From: Anaerolineae bacterium
GTDB taxonomy: Bacteria > Chloroflexota > Anaerolineae > Aggregatilineales > Phototrophicaceae
Direction of reading: 5' to 3'
DNA length: 5,564 bases
Assembly: GCA_025454675.1 (NCBI GenBank)
Contig: JALONZ010000171.1
Span: 1 to 5,564, forward strand
Shown here: piece by piece, positions 1-5,564 of the stretch
Layout: every line of letters starts with the position of its first letter
How positions within the stretch are numbered: the first letter of the stretch is position 1
Made by a program: the position numbers and the translations under genes
Notes under the pieces: generated by a model
Seen by the model: the letters and a program-made list of their open reading frames with translations, nothing else
Told to the model about the DNA's origin: nothing
Database searches by the model: none

Positions 1-16
1 GGAAAAGATTCGTTTG

Positions 17-61
17 TTCCCCCTCTCCACGCAGTGGGGAGGGGGTTAGGGGGTGGGGCTA
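17..61. repeat. Palindromic GC-skewed repeat, copy 1 (left arm missing)
   Basis: This 45-bp unit matches 110-154 with only four differences. It contains an inverted repeat, 19-30 pairing with 34-45, giving 12 pairs (one a T·G wobble) around a 3-base GCA loop. The right flank is a run of G tracts (36-58) with four blocks of four or five Gs. The outer left arm found in copy 2 is absent here: positions 1-16 do not resemble it. It is non-coding. It resembles dispersed palindromic repeats of Chloroflexota and similar genomes, but I cannot name a family. Confidence 0.8.
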
Positions 62-93
62 ATACCTTAAGTTGCTGTATATGGGGAAGGGAG

Positions 94-154
94 ACCTCAC
101 CCCCCTTTATTCCCCCTCTCCATGTAATGGGGAGGGGGTTAGGGGATGGGGCTA
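94..154. repeat. Palindromic GC-skewed repeat, copy 2 (complete)
   Basis: The inner stem is 112-123 with 127-138 (12 pairs, one T·G) around a GTA loop. An outer stem pairs 95-104 with 142-151, with one C·A mismatch and one T·G. The whole unit can therefore fold into one long interrupted hairpin. Against copy 1, the C30-G34 pair has become T123-A127, so pairing is kept although both bases changed. The unit ends 18 bp past the stop codon of the methyltransferase gene and could act as its transcript end. There is no U-tract, so it is not a standard intrinsic terminator. The wobble pairs are T·G on the plus strand and become A·C mismatches in minus-strand RNA, so plus-strand RNA would fold better. 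Confidence 0.8.
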
Positions 155-171
155 TTACTAAGAATTGTTGA

Positions 172-990
172 TTACTTTCCCGCATAACCCCGCCCAATGA
201 ACATGCCTGTATGTTTTTGGATGAAAAAATGCCCTGCGTTACTGATGATGCTTCGCACCGTTTCGGCGAACTGTTCCACATGCACCGATGTAATCATCGG
301 AAGTGCCAACGACAAGAAATAATCCACCATCGGCTCAACTTCGGTAACGCGCAGATGGTCATCATAGTTGATAAATTCGACCTGCCCAAATGATTTTCGC
401 AATTGTGCCTCACCATTTTCAATGCTAAATTGGTCATGAATAATAGAGGTTTGAAAATCGCTATCAAATAAGACTTTATACACCACTTGGTTATATTCGC
501 GCATGTGGTCATTGCCCAATGTGGCGCTTAATACCACCCCATTCGGTTTTAATACGCGCCGTATTTCGGCGATGGCTTTGTCGCGGTCTGGGACATGATA
601 CAGCATAAAATTGGCGAACACCGCATCGAATGATTCATCAGGGTAGGGGATGGATTGGACATCAATTTCGCGGTATTCTGGCTCAAATGGCACACTGGCT
701 AATTTTTTCTGGGCATCGTTCAAGATACCTATCGCAAAATCGGAGAGGGTAATATCCCACCCCGCAGGCACGCGGTCTTTGCAACTTGCCCATAATTCAC
801 CGCTACCGCTTCCCACCTCTAAGATGCTGGCTTTTTGGGGGATATGAGCGAGGGCGTGGTCAAAAAACCAGCGATATACCCCATGTGGATTGGTGCTAAA
901 TTGTTTATGGAGGCGAATGCGTGCTTCTAAATTTTCGGCACTTCGGTATTGCGCTTGTTTGAGGTAGCTTGGGTCGTTAAAATTTTGCAT
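172..990 (-). CDS. Class I SAM-dependent methyltransferase (Methyltransf_11-like)
   Basis: Complete 272-residue protein that should transfer a methyl group from S-adenosylmethionine to an unidentified acceptor, probably in the cytoplasm. The SAM-binding motif I is ILEVGSGSGELW at about residues 56-67. An acidic motif II lies near D84, and a motif-IV-like segment, PYPDESFDAVFANFMLYHV, at about 115-133 is followed by EIRRVLKPNG at 142-151. The C-terminal 120 residues, presumably the substrate lid, show nothing I recognise. There is no signal peptide or membrane segment. The start at 990 has a good GGAGG site about 12 bases upstream. It is the last gene of the operon, 21 bp after rnhB. The Methyltransf_11 fold covers small molecules, quinones and lipids, so sugar or lipid methylation linked to the upstream glycan genes is only a guess. 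Confidence 0.88.
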   Translation of the reverse strand: MQNFNDPSYLKQAQYRSAENLEARIRLHKQFSTNPHGVYRWFFDHALAHIPQKASILEVGSGSGELWASCKDRVPAGWDITLSDFAIGILNDAQKKLASVPFEPEYREIDVQSIPYPDESFDAVFANFMLYHVPDRDKAIAEIRRVLKPNGVVLSATLGNDHMREYNQVVYKVLFDSDFQTSIIHDQFSIENGEAQLRKSFGQVEFINYDDHLRVTEVEPMVDYFLSLALPMITSVHVEQFAETVRSIISNAGHFFIQKHTGMFIGRGYAGK

Positions 991-1011
991 GGATTGAAAA
1001 TTCCTCCATAT

Positions 1012-1707
1012 TTAATTGACCAAATGGGGTGAATCGGGTGAATGAGGGTTAATCGCATTTTTAATGGGGCGATAATAGCGCCGATGAATGGGCAAAACCC
1101 CCAATTCTTCAATCAATTCAAGGTGCAATTTTGTGCCGTAGCCTTTATGTTGACCAAACCGATAATGCGGATAAACTTCATCCAGCTTGACCATCATCTC
1201 ATCGCGCCATGTTTTGGCGAGGACGCTGGCGGCGGCGATGCTCAAGGATAATTTATCTCCGCCTGTGATGGATTGATACGGAAAACCCAAATCACCCTTT
1301 AATAAGCCATCTGTGAGCAGGTAATCGGGCTTAAAATTGGGGAAACGCGCCATTAAATCGGCAAGGGCAGTTTGTAATGCCAAGCGTGTGGCGGGGTTGA
1401 TGCCCATACTATCAATTTGTTGGCTATTGGCTGTGCCGATTCCCCACGCCAGCGCGACCTCTTTGATTTTTATCACAAGGCGTTTGCGACTGAGTGCGGT
1501 CATTTCTTTGCTATCGCGTACCCCTGCTAATTCCAACATGAGTGCTTCATCACTCCAATCCAGAGGCAATGCCACCGCGCCAACGACCACATCACCTGCC
1601 CATGCCCCACGCCCCGCTTCATCTAAGCCAACGATGAAGCGGTATTCGGGATATTTTTCGCGTTCAATGGTCAATCCTGCCGTTTTAGGCTTGCGTTTTT
1701 TCACCAT
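1012..1707 (-). CDS. rnhB: Ribonuclease HII
   Basis: Complete 231-residue enzyme that cuts the RNA strand of RNA-DNA hybrids and nicks 5' of single ribonucleotides in DNA, starting ribonucleotide excision repair. The signature LDEAGRG lies at 28-34 with catalytic D29 and E30. RDSK is at 64-67, the third acidic residue is D133 in LTDG, and the fourth is D151 in GGDKLSLSIAAASVLAK. HKGYGTKLHLE (187-197, with the GRG-motif partner Tyr190) and PIHRR (206-210) complete the family pattern. Length fits the family. The frame stays open upstream to 1956, but that stretch only overlaps the preceding glycosyltransferase and lacks family sequence. I therefore start at ATG 1707, with AAAGGGG just upstream; GTG 1704 is an alternative one codon later. 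The first 23 bp overlap the upstream gene, suggesting translational coupling. One oddity is Asp39 where GPVV is usual. Confidence 0.96.
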   Translation of the reverse strand: MVKKRKPKTAGLTIEREKYPEYRFIVGLDEAGRGAWAGDVVVGAVALPLDWSDEALMLELAGVRDSKEMTALSRKRLVIKIKEVALAWGIGTANSQQIDSMGINPATRLALQTALADLMARFPNFKPDYLLTDGLLKGDLGFPYQSITGGDKLSLSIAAASVLAKTWRDEMMVKLDEVYPHYRFGQHKGYGTKLHLELIEELGVLPIHRRYYRPIKNAINPHSPDSPHLVN

Positions 1708-2434
1708 ACACCCCTTTTTTCCAATTGCGCCGAACTTTGAGCGTTTCCATGACCATCTTATACGAATCGCCCATCGGCTTAATTTTGGATTGTGCCTTAT
1801 AATACCATGTGATGGGGACTTCGATGATTTTATACCCGTGTTTTTGGGCGATGAACAGCAATTCCACATCAAACGCCCAACCGTTGATGGTTTGCAGTGG
1901 GAAGATTTTTTCTGCGACTTCACGCCGAAAACATTTGAACCCACATTGGGTATCATTCAATCCGCGCACCGCCAATACTTTGACGATGAAATTAAACACA
2001 CGCCCCATAATATGGCGCATTTCGGGTTCGCCGATGCGTTTTGCGCCTTTTGCCTCACGGGATGCAATGGCAATATCATAGTGTTCGGCATTGGGGGGCA
2101 AAAATTTGACCACCTCTTCGATGGGCATGGATAAATCGGCATCACAGATGAATAAATAATCACCCCGTGCTATCGCCATACCCGCTTTAACCGCCGCCCC
2201 TTTGCCTTGTGTGGTCTCGGTGATGACGCGCATATAATCCACGTCACGCGCGGCAGATTCGGCAATTTGCAGGGTGTCATCGGTGCTGTTGTTGTTGACG
2301 ATAATCACCTCGATGCCATATGATTGCGTTGCCACAAATGCCACGATTTGTTTGAGGCTACTGGGTAGCCTATCGGGTGCGGCTTCGTTATACGCAGGAA
2401 CAACAATGGATAATAATGGGGTGTGCGCGTTCAA
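1685..2434 (-). CDS. GT2 glycosyltransferase, dolichyl/polyprenyl-phosphate glucosyltransferase type (ALG5/DPM-like)
   Basis: Complete 249-residue family 2 glycosyltransferase, probably moving a hexose from a nucleotide sugar to a polyprenyl phosphate at the inner face of the membrane. The GT-A fold starts with SIVVPAYNE at 9-17. GKGAAVKAGM is at 77-86, the metal-binding DAD at 98-100, SR at 125-126, NDTQCGFKCF at 160-169, and WAFDVELLF at 186-194. The last two are typical of the dolichyl-phosphate glucosyl/mannosyl transferase group. The usual DDGS after strand 2 reads NNNS (47-50). No transmembrane tail is evident. The start is TTG at 2434: it is the first possible start after the upstream stop, leaves eight residues before strand 1, and has GGAG nine bases upstream. 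It lies 3 bp after the other GT2 gene, in the same frame. Sugar and acceptor are not determined by sequence. Confidence 0.92.
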   Translation of the reverse strand: MNAHTPLLSIVVPAYNEAAPDRLPSSLKQIVAFVATQSYGIEVIIVNNNSTDDTLQIAESAARDVDYMRVITETTQGKGAAVKAGMAIARGDYLFICDADLSMPIEEVVKFLPPNAEHYDIAIASREAKGAKRIGEPEMRHIMGRVFNFIVKVLAVRGLNDTQCGFKCFRREVAEKIFPLQTINGWAFDVELLFIAQKHGYKIIEVPITWYYKAQSKIKPMGDSYKMVMETLKVRRNWKKGVYGEKTQA

Positions 2435-2437
2435 ATG

Positions 2438-3397
2438 TCATTTCTCCATTTTGGTGAGCATTGCCTCTAATGTGTCTATGCTAATCACACGCCCTTTTTG
2501 GATGGCAATGCGCTTTTTTCGCAATTGGGGGAGCGCCAAAATCCCCGCTAACAGACCACGTAATTTTGCGCGTGCCGCTTTTCCGCGCCATGCCCGCATC
2601 GCAGACCACGCCCCGCGCCACTGATTTTTTAGGATTGCCCAACGATATTTTCGCCATAACTCGGTCGGATAATTTTTGACCAAGACGAAAATCGCGTTGC
2701 GCCCATCATAAAAACTGGCGGTAACACCACCGCCCGTTGCTGATAAATGATGGTACACGATAGCGCGGGGTGTGTAAAGGCAACGCCACCCCATCAGTTG
2801 CGCCCGCCAGCCCAAATCCACATCTTCTAGCGAAAAAAAGAAATCGTCATCCAACAGCCCAATCTGATTGAGCATCTCTCGCCGATAGGCAGATGAGCCA
2901 CCGCACGCGCTGAATACATAATCTTCGTGGTCATATTGCCCCATGTCTTTTTCCCATACCCCCCGATTGCCCGCCCGTCCATCCACCGTGAAAAAATCAC
3001 CGGTGGTATGAATATGGTCACGCTTATCGAATAGGAGCATTTTGCTGGCAACTGTCCCCACATCGGGATAACGCTCAAATGCCTCGACAATGGCTTCTAC
3101 CCAGTGGCTATCCACTTCGGTATCATTATTTAACAGCGAAATAATATCCCCTTTGGCGGCTCGCATCCCTGCATTACACGCGCCCGTGAAGCCACTGTTA
3201 TAACCAATGTCAATTAATATCACTTCGGGATAATGTTGGCGGATAAAATCTTGTGAGCCGTCACTAGAGGCGTTATCGGCGATAATCACCTCGATATGTG
3301 GATAGGTTTGGGCGCGGAGGGCATCCAAACAGACTTGCAAAAATTTTAATCCGTTCCAATTGGGGATGACCACCGAAAACAGGGGTGAATCGCTCAT
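2438..3397 (-). CDS. GT2 glycosyltransferase, rhamnosyltransferase-like (WbbL family)
   Basis: Complete 319-residue family 2 glycosyltransferase that likely adds a sugar, plausibly L-rhamnose from dTDP-rhamnose, to a cell-surface glycan on the cytoplasmic side of the membrane. The GT-A fold opens with SVVIPNWNG at 8-16. DNASSDGS lies at 41-48, NSGFTGACNAGMRAAKGD at 67-84, and the nucleotide/metal-binding LLNNDTEVD at 88-96. ACGGSSAYRREML is at 164-176, and the acceptor-side EDVDLGWR at 191-198. These match the WbbL/rhamnosyltransferase group. The C-terminal 70 residues are rich in Arg, Lys and Trp and may bind membrane, but no clear transmembrane helix is seen. ATG 3397 overlaps the stop of the reductase gene as ATGA, with AGAAGG upstream. 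The placement directly after rmlD supports the rhamnose assignment, which remains inference. Confidence 0.92.
   Translation of the reverse strand: MSDSPLFSVVIPNWNGLKFLQVCLDALRAQTYPHIEVIIADNASSDGSQDFIRQHYPEVILIDIGYNSGFTGACNAGMRAAKGDIISLLNNDTEVDSHWVEAIVEAFERYPDVGTVASKMLLFDKRDHIHTTGDFFTVDGRAGNRGVWEKDMGQYDHEDYVFSACGGSSAYRREMLNQIGLLDDDFFFSLEDVDLGWRAQLMGWRCLYTPRAIVYHHLSATGGGVTASFYDGRNAIFVLVKNYPTELWRKYRWAILKNQWRGAWSAMRAWRGKAARAKLRGLLAGILALPQLRKKRIAIQKGRVISIDTLEAMLTKMEK
2444..2447 (-). promoter_or_regulatory. Shine-Dalgarno site deciding a TTG start
   Basis: Read on the minus strand this is GGAG, nine bases before the TTG at 2434. It lies within the last codons of the upstream glycosyltransferase gene. 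No ATG or GTG in the right frame occurs between the upstream TGA (2440-2438) and the first conserved strand, so this site supports TTG as the start and suggests coupled translation. Confidence 0.6.
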
Positions 3398-4251
3398 TTG
3401 AGTAAGCCTTCTTTCATCAAAAATGTGTCCACTGCATCATGCCAATGACGCAGGGTAATCCCCAAAAATGCGCCGTTATTATTATTCAGGCTGGCATAGG
3501 TGGGTGGGGTGGATGGACGCGCCCATTCTTTGGAGCTAATCGGTGTGATAGCAACATCGGCATGACCTGTTTTATCCAACACATAACGGGCGAATTGATA
3601 GCGCGAGGCGCTCCCCGTGTTGACCATGTGATAAATGCCATAACGCGCTGTATCGGCTAATTGCACAATGGCATCGGCTAAATCGTCATTATAGGTGGGA
3701 TTTGCCACTTCATCTGTCACCACGCGCAGTTGTTTGCCCGCATTGACCGCGTTCAAAATGCTATGAATGAAGTTTTTGCCGCCGTGTGCAAATAACCATG
3801 CTGTCCGCACGATATAATGATGCGGGTTATGTGCCATTACCATGCGTTCTGCCGTCCATTTGCTATAGGCATAGGGGTTAATGGGGTGGGTGGGGTCATA
3901 TTCGTTATAGGGTTGTGGTGATTTACCATCGAACACCTCATTCGTGCTGATATGCACCATACCCGCGCCAATTTCGGCGCTGGCGAGGGCGATATTCCCC
4001 GCGCCGTAGCCATTAATTTTCAGGGCTTTTTGTGGGTCTTTGGCGCAACCATCCACATCTGTCCAAGCGGCGCAATTGATGACCAATTGTGGGTTATGGG
4101 TGGTGATATAAGCACGGGTGGCATGAAAATCGGCGATGTCGAGTTCATCCACATCCACACCGATGACCGTATGATGGGGTGATTGGGCAAAATTGGCGTG
4201 GACTTTGCTCCCCAATTTGCCGTTTGCACCGATAACAAGAATAGAACGCAT
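3394..4251 (-). CDS. rmlD: dTDP-4-dehydrorhamnose reductase (RmlD/RfbD family SDR)
   Basis: Complete 285-residue extended short-chain dehydrogenase, predicted to reduce dTDP-4-dehydro-L-rhamnose to dTDP-L-rhamnose with NAD(P)H, the last step of dTDP-rhamnose synthesis. The Rossmann glycine motif GANGKLG is at 8-14. NCAAWTDVDGCAKDP at 59-73 is typical of RmlD. The catalytic triad is S102/T103, Y127 and K131 (STNEVFDG and YAYSK). The C-terminal RPSTPPTYASLNN at about 241-253 corresponds to the RP-x-x-S-x-L-x-N segment of the family. The usual STDYVFDG reads STNEVFDG, with N104 and E105 replacing Asp and Tyr. The start at 4251 lies 6 bp after the phosphatase gene, with only a weak ribosome site. 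The stop overlaps the next start by 4 bp. rmlA, rmlB and rmlC are not in the window. An RmlD-like reductase for a related deoxysugar is the main alternative. Confidence 0.88.
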   Translation of the reverse strand: MRSILVIGANGKLGSKVHANFAQSPHHTVIGVDVDELDIADFHATRAYITTHNPQLVINCAAWTDVDGCAKDPQKALKINGYGAGNIALASAEIGAGMVHISTNEVFDGKSPQPYNEYDPTHPINPYAYSKWTAERMVMAHNPHHYIVRTAWLFAHGGKNFIHSILNAVNAGKQLRVVTDEVANPTYNDDLADAIVQLADTARYGIYHMVNTGSASRYQFARYVLDKTGHADVAITPISSKEWARPSTPPTYASLNNNNGAFLGITLRHWHDAVDTFLMKEGLLK

Positions 4252-4257
4252 CAGGTT

Positions 4258-4830
4258 TTACTCGCATCCTTTGACAAGGGTAAAATGGCTAAAATCAACC
4301 GTGTCTAATACTACCGCATCGGGCATTTTGAGACAATTCCATAACGCAAACCCATCGATGGTGGGTATCACCTGCGCCACAAATAAACTGATGACCGTGC
4401 CATGTGCCACAACTGCAATATTATTATCGCGGAATTTGCGCCATGCACCCAATAAACCGGCATGAAAACGGGTGCGGGCTTGATTGGCTGTTTCTTCGCC
4501 ATAGACCAGTTTATCGGGGTTATTAAACAAGTTTTTCATCTTGTTTATGAACACGGCGCGGTCTGAATCATATGGCTCATTGGCGCGTTGGTGTTCGTGT
4601 AAATCATCCACAATTGAAAACGGTATTTTTAAGGCGTGGGTGAGTGTGAGCGCGGTTTCGAGGGCTTTGGGTTCTGGACTCGAAAAAATTTGTTGAGGTT
4701 GATAAGGCTTTAGTGTGAGCGCGAAGGCTTCGGTATCATGCTGACCCTCCTCAGAGAGTAACCATGATTTGGCAGGTGTATCTGGTGTAATAAGGGGTTT
4801 TGCATGTTTAATCAAAATGAGTTTTGGCAT
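4258..4830 (-). CDS. Histidine phosphatase (phosphoglycerate mutase-like) family protein
   Basis: Complete 190-residue cytoplasmic protein with the histidine-phosphatase fold, which forms a phospho-histidine intermediate on the first conserved His. The N-terminal motif LILIKHAKP at 4-12 holds the nucleophile H9. SSPEPKALETA at 50-60 matches the SSPLxRAxQTA motif. DLHEH at 76-80 supplies the likely general acid E79, GEET is at 111-114, and VVAHGTVISLFVA at 140-152 carries the second His, H143. Both usual phosphate-binding arginines are lysine here: K8 for the R of RHG and K55 for the R of the second motif. It is the first gene of the operon, 6 bp before rmlD, with AGGGA nine bases before ATG 4830. 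The substrate cannot be told; a sugar- or nucleotide-phosphate role next to rmlD is speculation, and weak or altered activity is possible. Confidence 0.85.
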   Translation of the reverse strand: MPKLILIKHAKPLITPDTPAKSWLLSEEGQHDTEAFALTLKPYQPQQIFSSPEPKALETALTLTHALKIPFSIVDDLHEHQRANEPYDSDRAVFINKMKNLFNNPDKLVYGEETANQARTRFHAGLLGAWRKFRDNNIAVVAHGTVISLFVAQVIPTIDGFALWNCLKMPDAVVLDTVDFSHFTLVKGCE

Positions 4831-4944
4831 AAAAAGTATTCCCTAAATGATAACAGTACGAAAAATAATCACAAAATGATTTCACAATCTCCCATAGTGT
4901 AGGTTACAATAGAAATAACTGCAAGCATTCAATTGGGAGCAACA
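4831..4944. other. Divergent intergenic region between the operon and the sensor gene
   Basis: This AT-rich 114-bp stretch must drive both the leftward six-gene operon and the rightward membrane-protein gene. The plus-strand promoter is listed separately. For the minus strand, TTGTGA (4874-4869) and TATCAT (4852-4847) with 16 bp between them form a weak promoter. It would start transcription near 4840, leaving out the AGGG at 4844-4841 that looks like the ribosome site, so the true minus promoter may lie further upstream. TCACAA occurs twice (4869-4874 and 4882-4887), 13 bp apart. I see no clear operator or riboswitch. Confidence 0.55.
4881..4910 (+). promoter_or_regulatory. Sigma-70-type promoter for the rightward membrane-protein gene
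   Basis: TTCACA (4881-4886, five of six matches to TTGACA) is followed after 18 bp by TACAAT (4905-4910, five of six matches to TATAAT). Transcription would start near 4917, giving a leader of about 28 bases that includes GGGAG (4935-4939) five bases before ATG 4945. The position and quality agree with a housekeeping promoter. This was judged by eye and not tested. Confidence 0.6.
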
Positions 4945-5564
4945 ATGACACAACCAGTCGCAATTGGAACAGATACCCATTCTCAAACAAGCATCGAAAA
5001 CCCGCGCTTGCTTCGTTTTGTGCGTGGGATTTGGTTGGCATTTATGTTTGTGCATCTGGTGATTTTTGCATTTGCCATCCCCCATTTTTTATCCGCACAA
5101 AACCGCACCTTCAGCACAGACCATCCTTGGTTTTATATCATTATTGATGTATTCACCATCGGCGGATTTTTGTTATTCGGCAGTTTTATTGTGGCACGGC
5201 GCTCGGATAATTGGATGGTACTGTATTCTGTTTGGGCGATGTTCTTTTTTGGATTGTTGAATTGCATCGTATTCACCACCTTTTTGAACTCCAATACAGA
5301 ACTGTATATTTTTCGGGTGTTGGGTGTGATTTTGCTGTATAGTTTCATGTTGGTTTTCCCCGATGGGCGCTTGCGTCCGCGCTGGTCACTGATTTTGATT
5401 GTTGGCTTCATCGCGTGGCTCATCACCAGTGTGACGATTGGTGATGAATGGAGTTCAGCGTATGATGTGGTGGATTTGTTATTCATCCTGTTGGCATTTG
5501 CCGTGAGTTTTTATCGGTATAAACATTATTTTTCGCCAACACGCCGTCAACAAACCAAATGGGT
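4945..5564 (+). CDS. Multi-pass membrane protein, probable N-terminal sensor region of a histidine kinase (partial, runs off the right edge)
   Basis: The frame is open from ATG 4945 to the window end: 206 codons without a stop, so the C-terminus is missing. A polar N-terminus of about 24 residues is followed by roughly six hydrophobic segments at 25-49, 63-84, 92-113, 119-138, 149-165 and 174-192. FPDGRLRPRW lies at 138-147, just after the fourth segment, and SPTRRQQTKW at 197-206, after the sixth. I recall this pair of motifs from Chloroflexota membrane proteins whose C-termini are often histidine kinases, so a two-component sensor is likely. The kinase domain itself would lie beyond the window and is not seen. 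The start is supported by GGGAG at 4935-4939 and a good promoter. It is transcribed away from the glycan operon, and nothing shows that it controls it. Confidence 0.8.
   Translation, partial: MTQPVAIGTDTHSQTSIENPRLLRFVRGIWLAFMFVHLVIFAFAIPHFLSAQNRTFSTDHPWFYIIIDVFTIGGFLLFGSFIVARRSDNWMVLYSVWAMFFFGLLNCIVFTTFLNSNTELYIFRVLGVILLYSFMLVFPDGRLRPRWSLILIVGFIAWLITSVTIGDEWSSAYDVVDLLFILLAFAVSFYRYKHYFSPTRRQQTKW

Noticed and set aside
112..138. Standard rho-independent terminator for the methyltransferase gene.
   Set aside because: The stem is strong, but on the minus strand it is followed by AATAAAGGGG and not a T-run, and the same sequence occurs as a repeat at 19-45. It is recorded as a repeat with possible terminator use.
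17..154. CRISPR array.
   Set aside because: There are only two copies, 93 bp apart, each palindromic with its own internal loop. There is no regular spacer series and no cas gene.
1708..1956. The rnhB frame stays open for 83 more codons upstream, offering a 314-residue protein.
   Set aside because: The extension lies wholly inside the preceding glycosyltransferase gene, has no ribonuclease HII similarity, and the ATG at 1707 has a ribosome site and gives the usual family length.
1337..2134. A 265-codon open frame on the plus strand.
   Set aside because: It lies antisense to rnhB and the polyprenyl-type glycosyltransferase, both of which have clear motifs. Its translation shows no recognisable domain and looks like a reverse-frame artefact.
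4847..4874. Minus-strand promoter TTGTGA-16-TATCAT for the operon.
   Set aside because: It would start transcription at or after the likely ribosome site (4844-4841), so I did not list it as a feature. The true promoter may be further upstream or the message may be nearly leaderless.
4930..4966. CAATTGG occurs at 4930 and 4961, 31 bp apart, around the start of the sensor gene.
   Set aside because: The word is short and palindromic, and the second copy lies in coding sequence, so chance is the simplest reading.
5133..5486. A 117-codon minus-strand open frame opposite the sensor gene.
   Set aside because: The plus strand encodes hydrophobic helices with known motifs; the minus-strand product is low-complexity and Asn/Lys/Thr-rich, as expected for the reverse of a membrane protein.

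Overview
The window looks like a moderate-GC genome fragment from the phylum Chloroflexota (possibly Anaerolineae). This rests on two things. The membrane sensor protein at the right edge carries an FPDGR-x-x-PRW segment and a later RRQQTKW segment, which I associate with multi-pass sensor kinases of that phylum. The left end also carries C-rich/G-rich palindromic repeats of a type common in such genomes. No rRNA, tRNA or universal marker is present, so the assignment is an inference.

Layout. Positions 1-171 are non-coding and hold two related palindromic repeats; one copy is complete and the other has lost its left arm. From 4830 down to 172, six genes run on the minus strand with almost no space between them. 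In order of transcription they are a histidine-phosphatase-fold protein, an RmlD-type dTDP-4-dehydrorhamnose reductase, a rhamnosyltransferase-like GT2 enzyme, a second GT2 enzyme of the dolichyl/polyprenyl-phosphate glycosyltransferase type, ribonuclease HII (rnhB), and a class I SAM-dependent methyltransferase. Junctions are 6 bp, a 4-bp ATGA overlap, 3 bp, a 23-bp overlap and 21 bp, so this is very probably one operon. A 114-bp divergent intergenic region (4831-4944) follows. A plus-strand gene then starts at 4945 and runs off the right edge; only its membrane-spanning N-terminal part is visible.

How the genes fit together. The reductase makes dTDP-L-rhamnose and the next gene looks like an enzyme that would use such a donor. 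The other GT2 enzyme probably loads a sugar onto a polyprenyl phosphate carrier. Together they suggest part of a cell-surface glycan pathway, although rmlA, rmlB, rmlC, a flippase and a polymerase are all absent from the window. rnhB is a housekeeping DNA-repair gene carried in the same transcript, and the methyltransferase has no assignable substrate.

I do not see a clearly new biological system. The points most worth a second look are the covarying hairpin/G-quadruplex repeats, the paired Arg-to-Lys changes in the phosphatase active site, and the two glycosyltransferases lying in the same frame with a single TGA between them.
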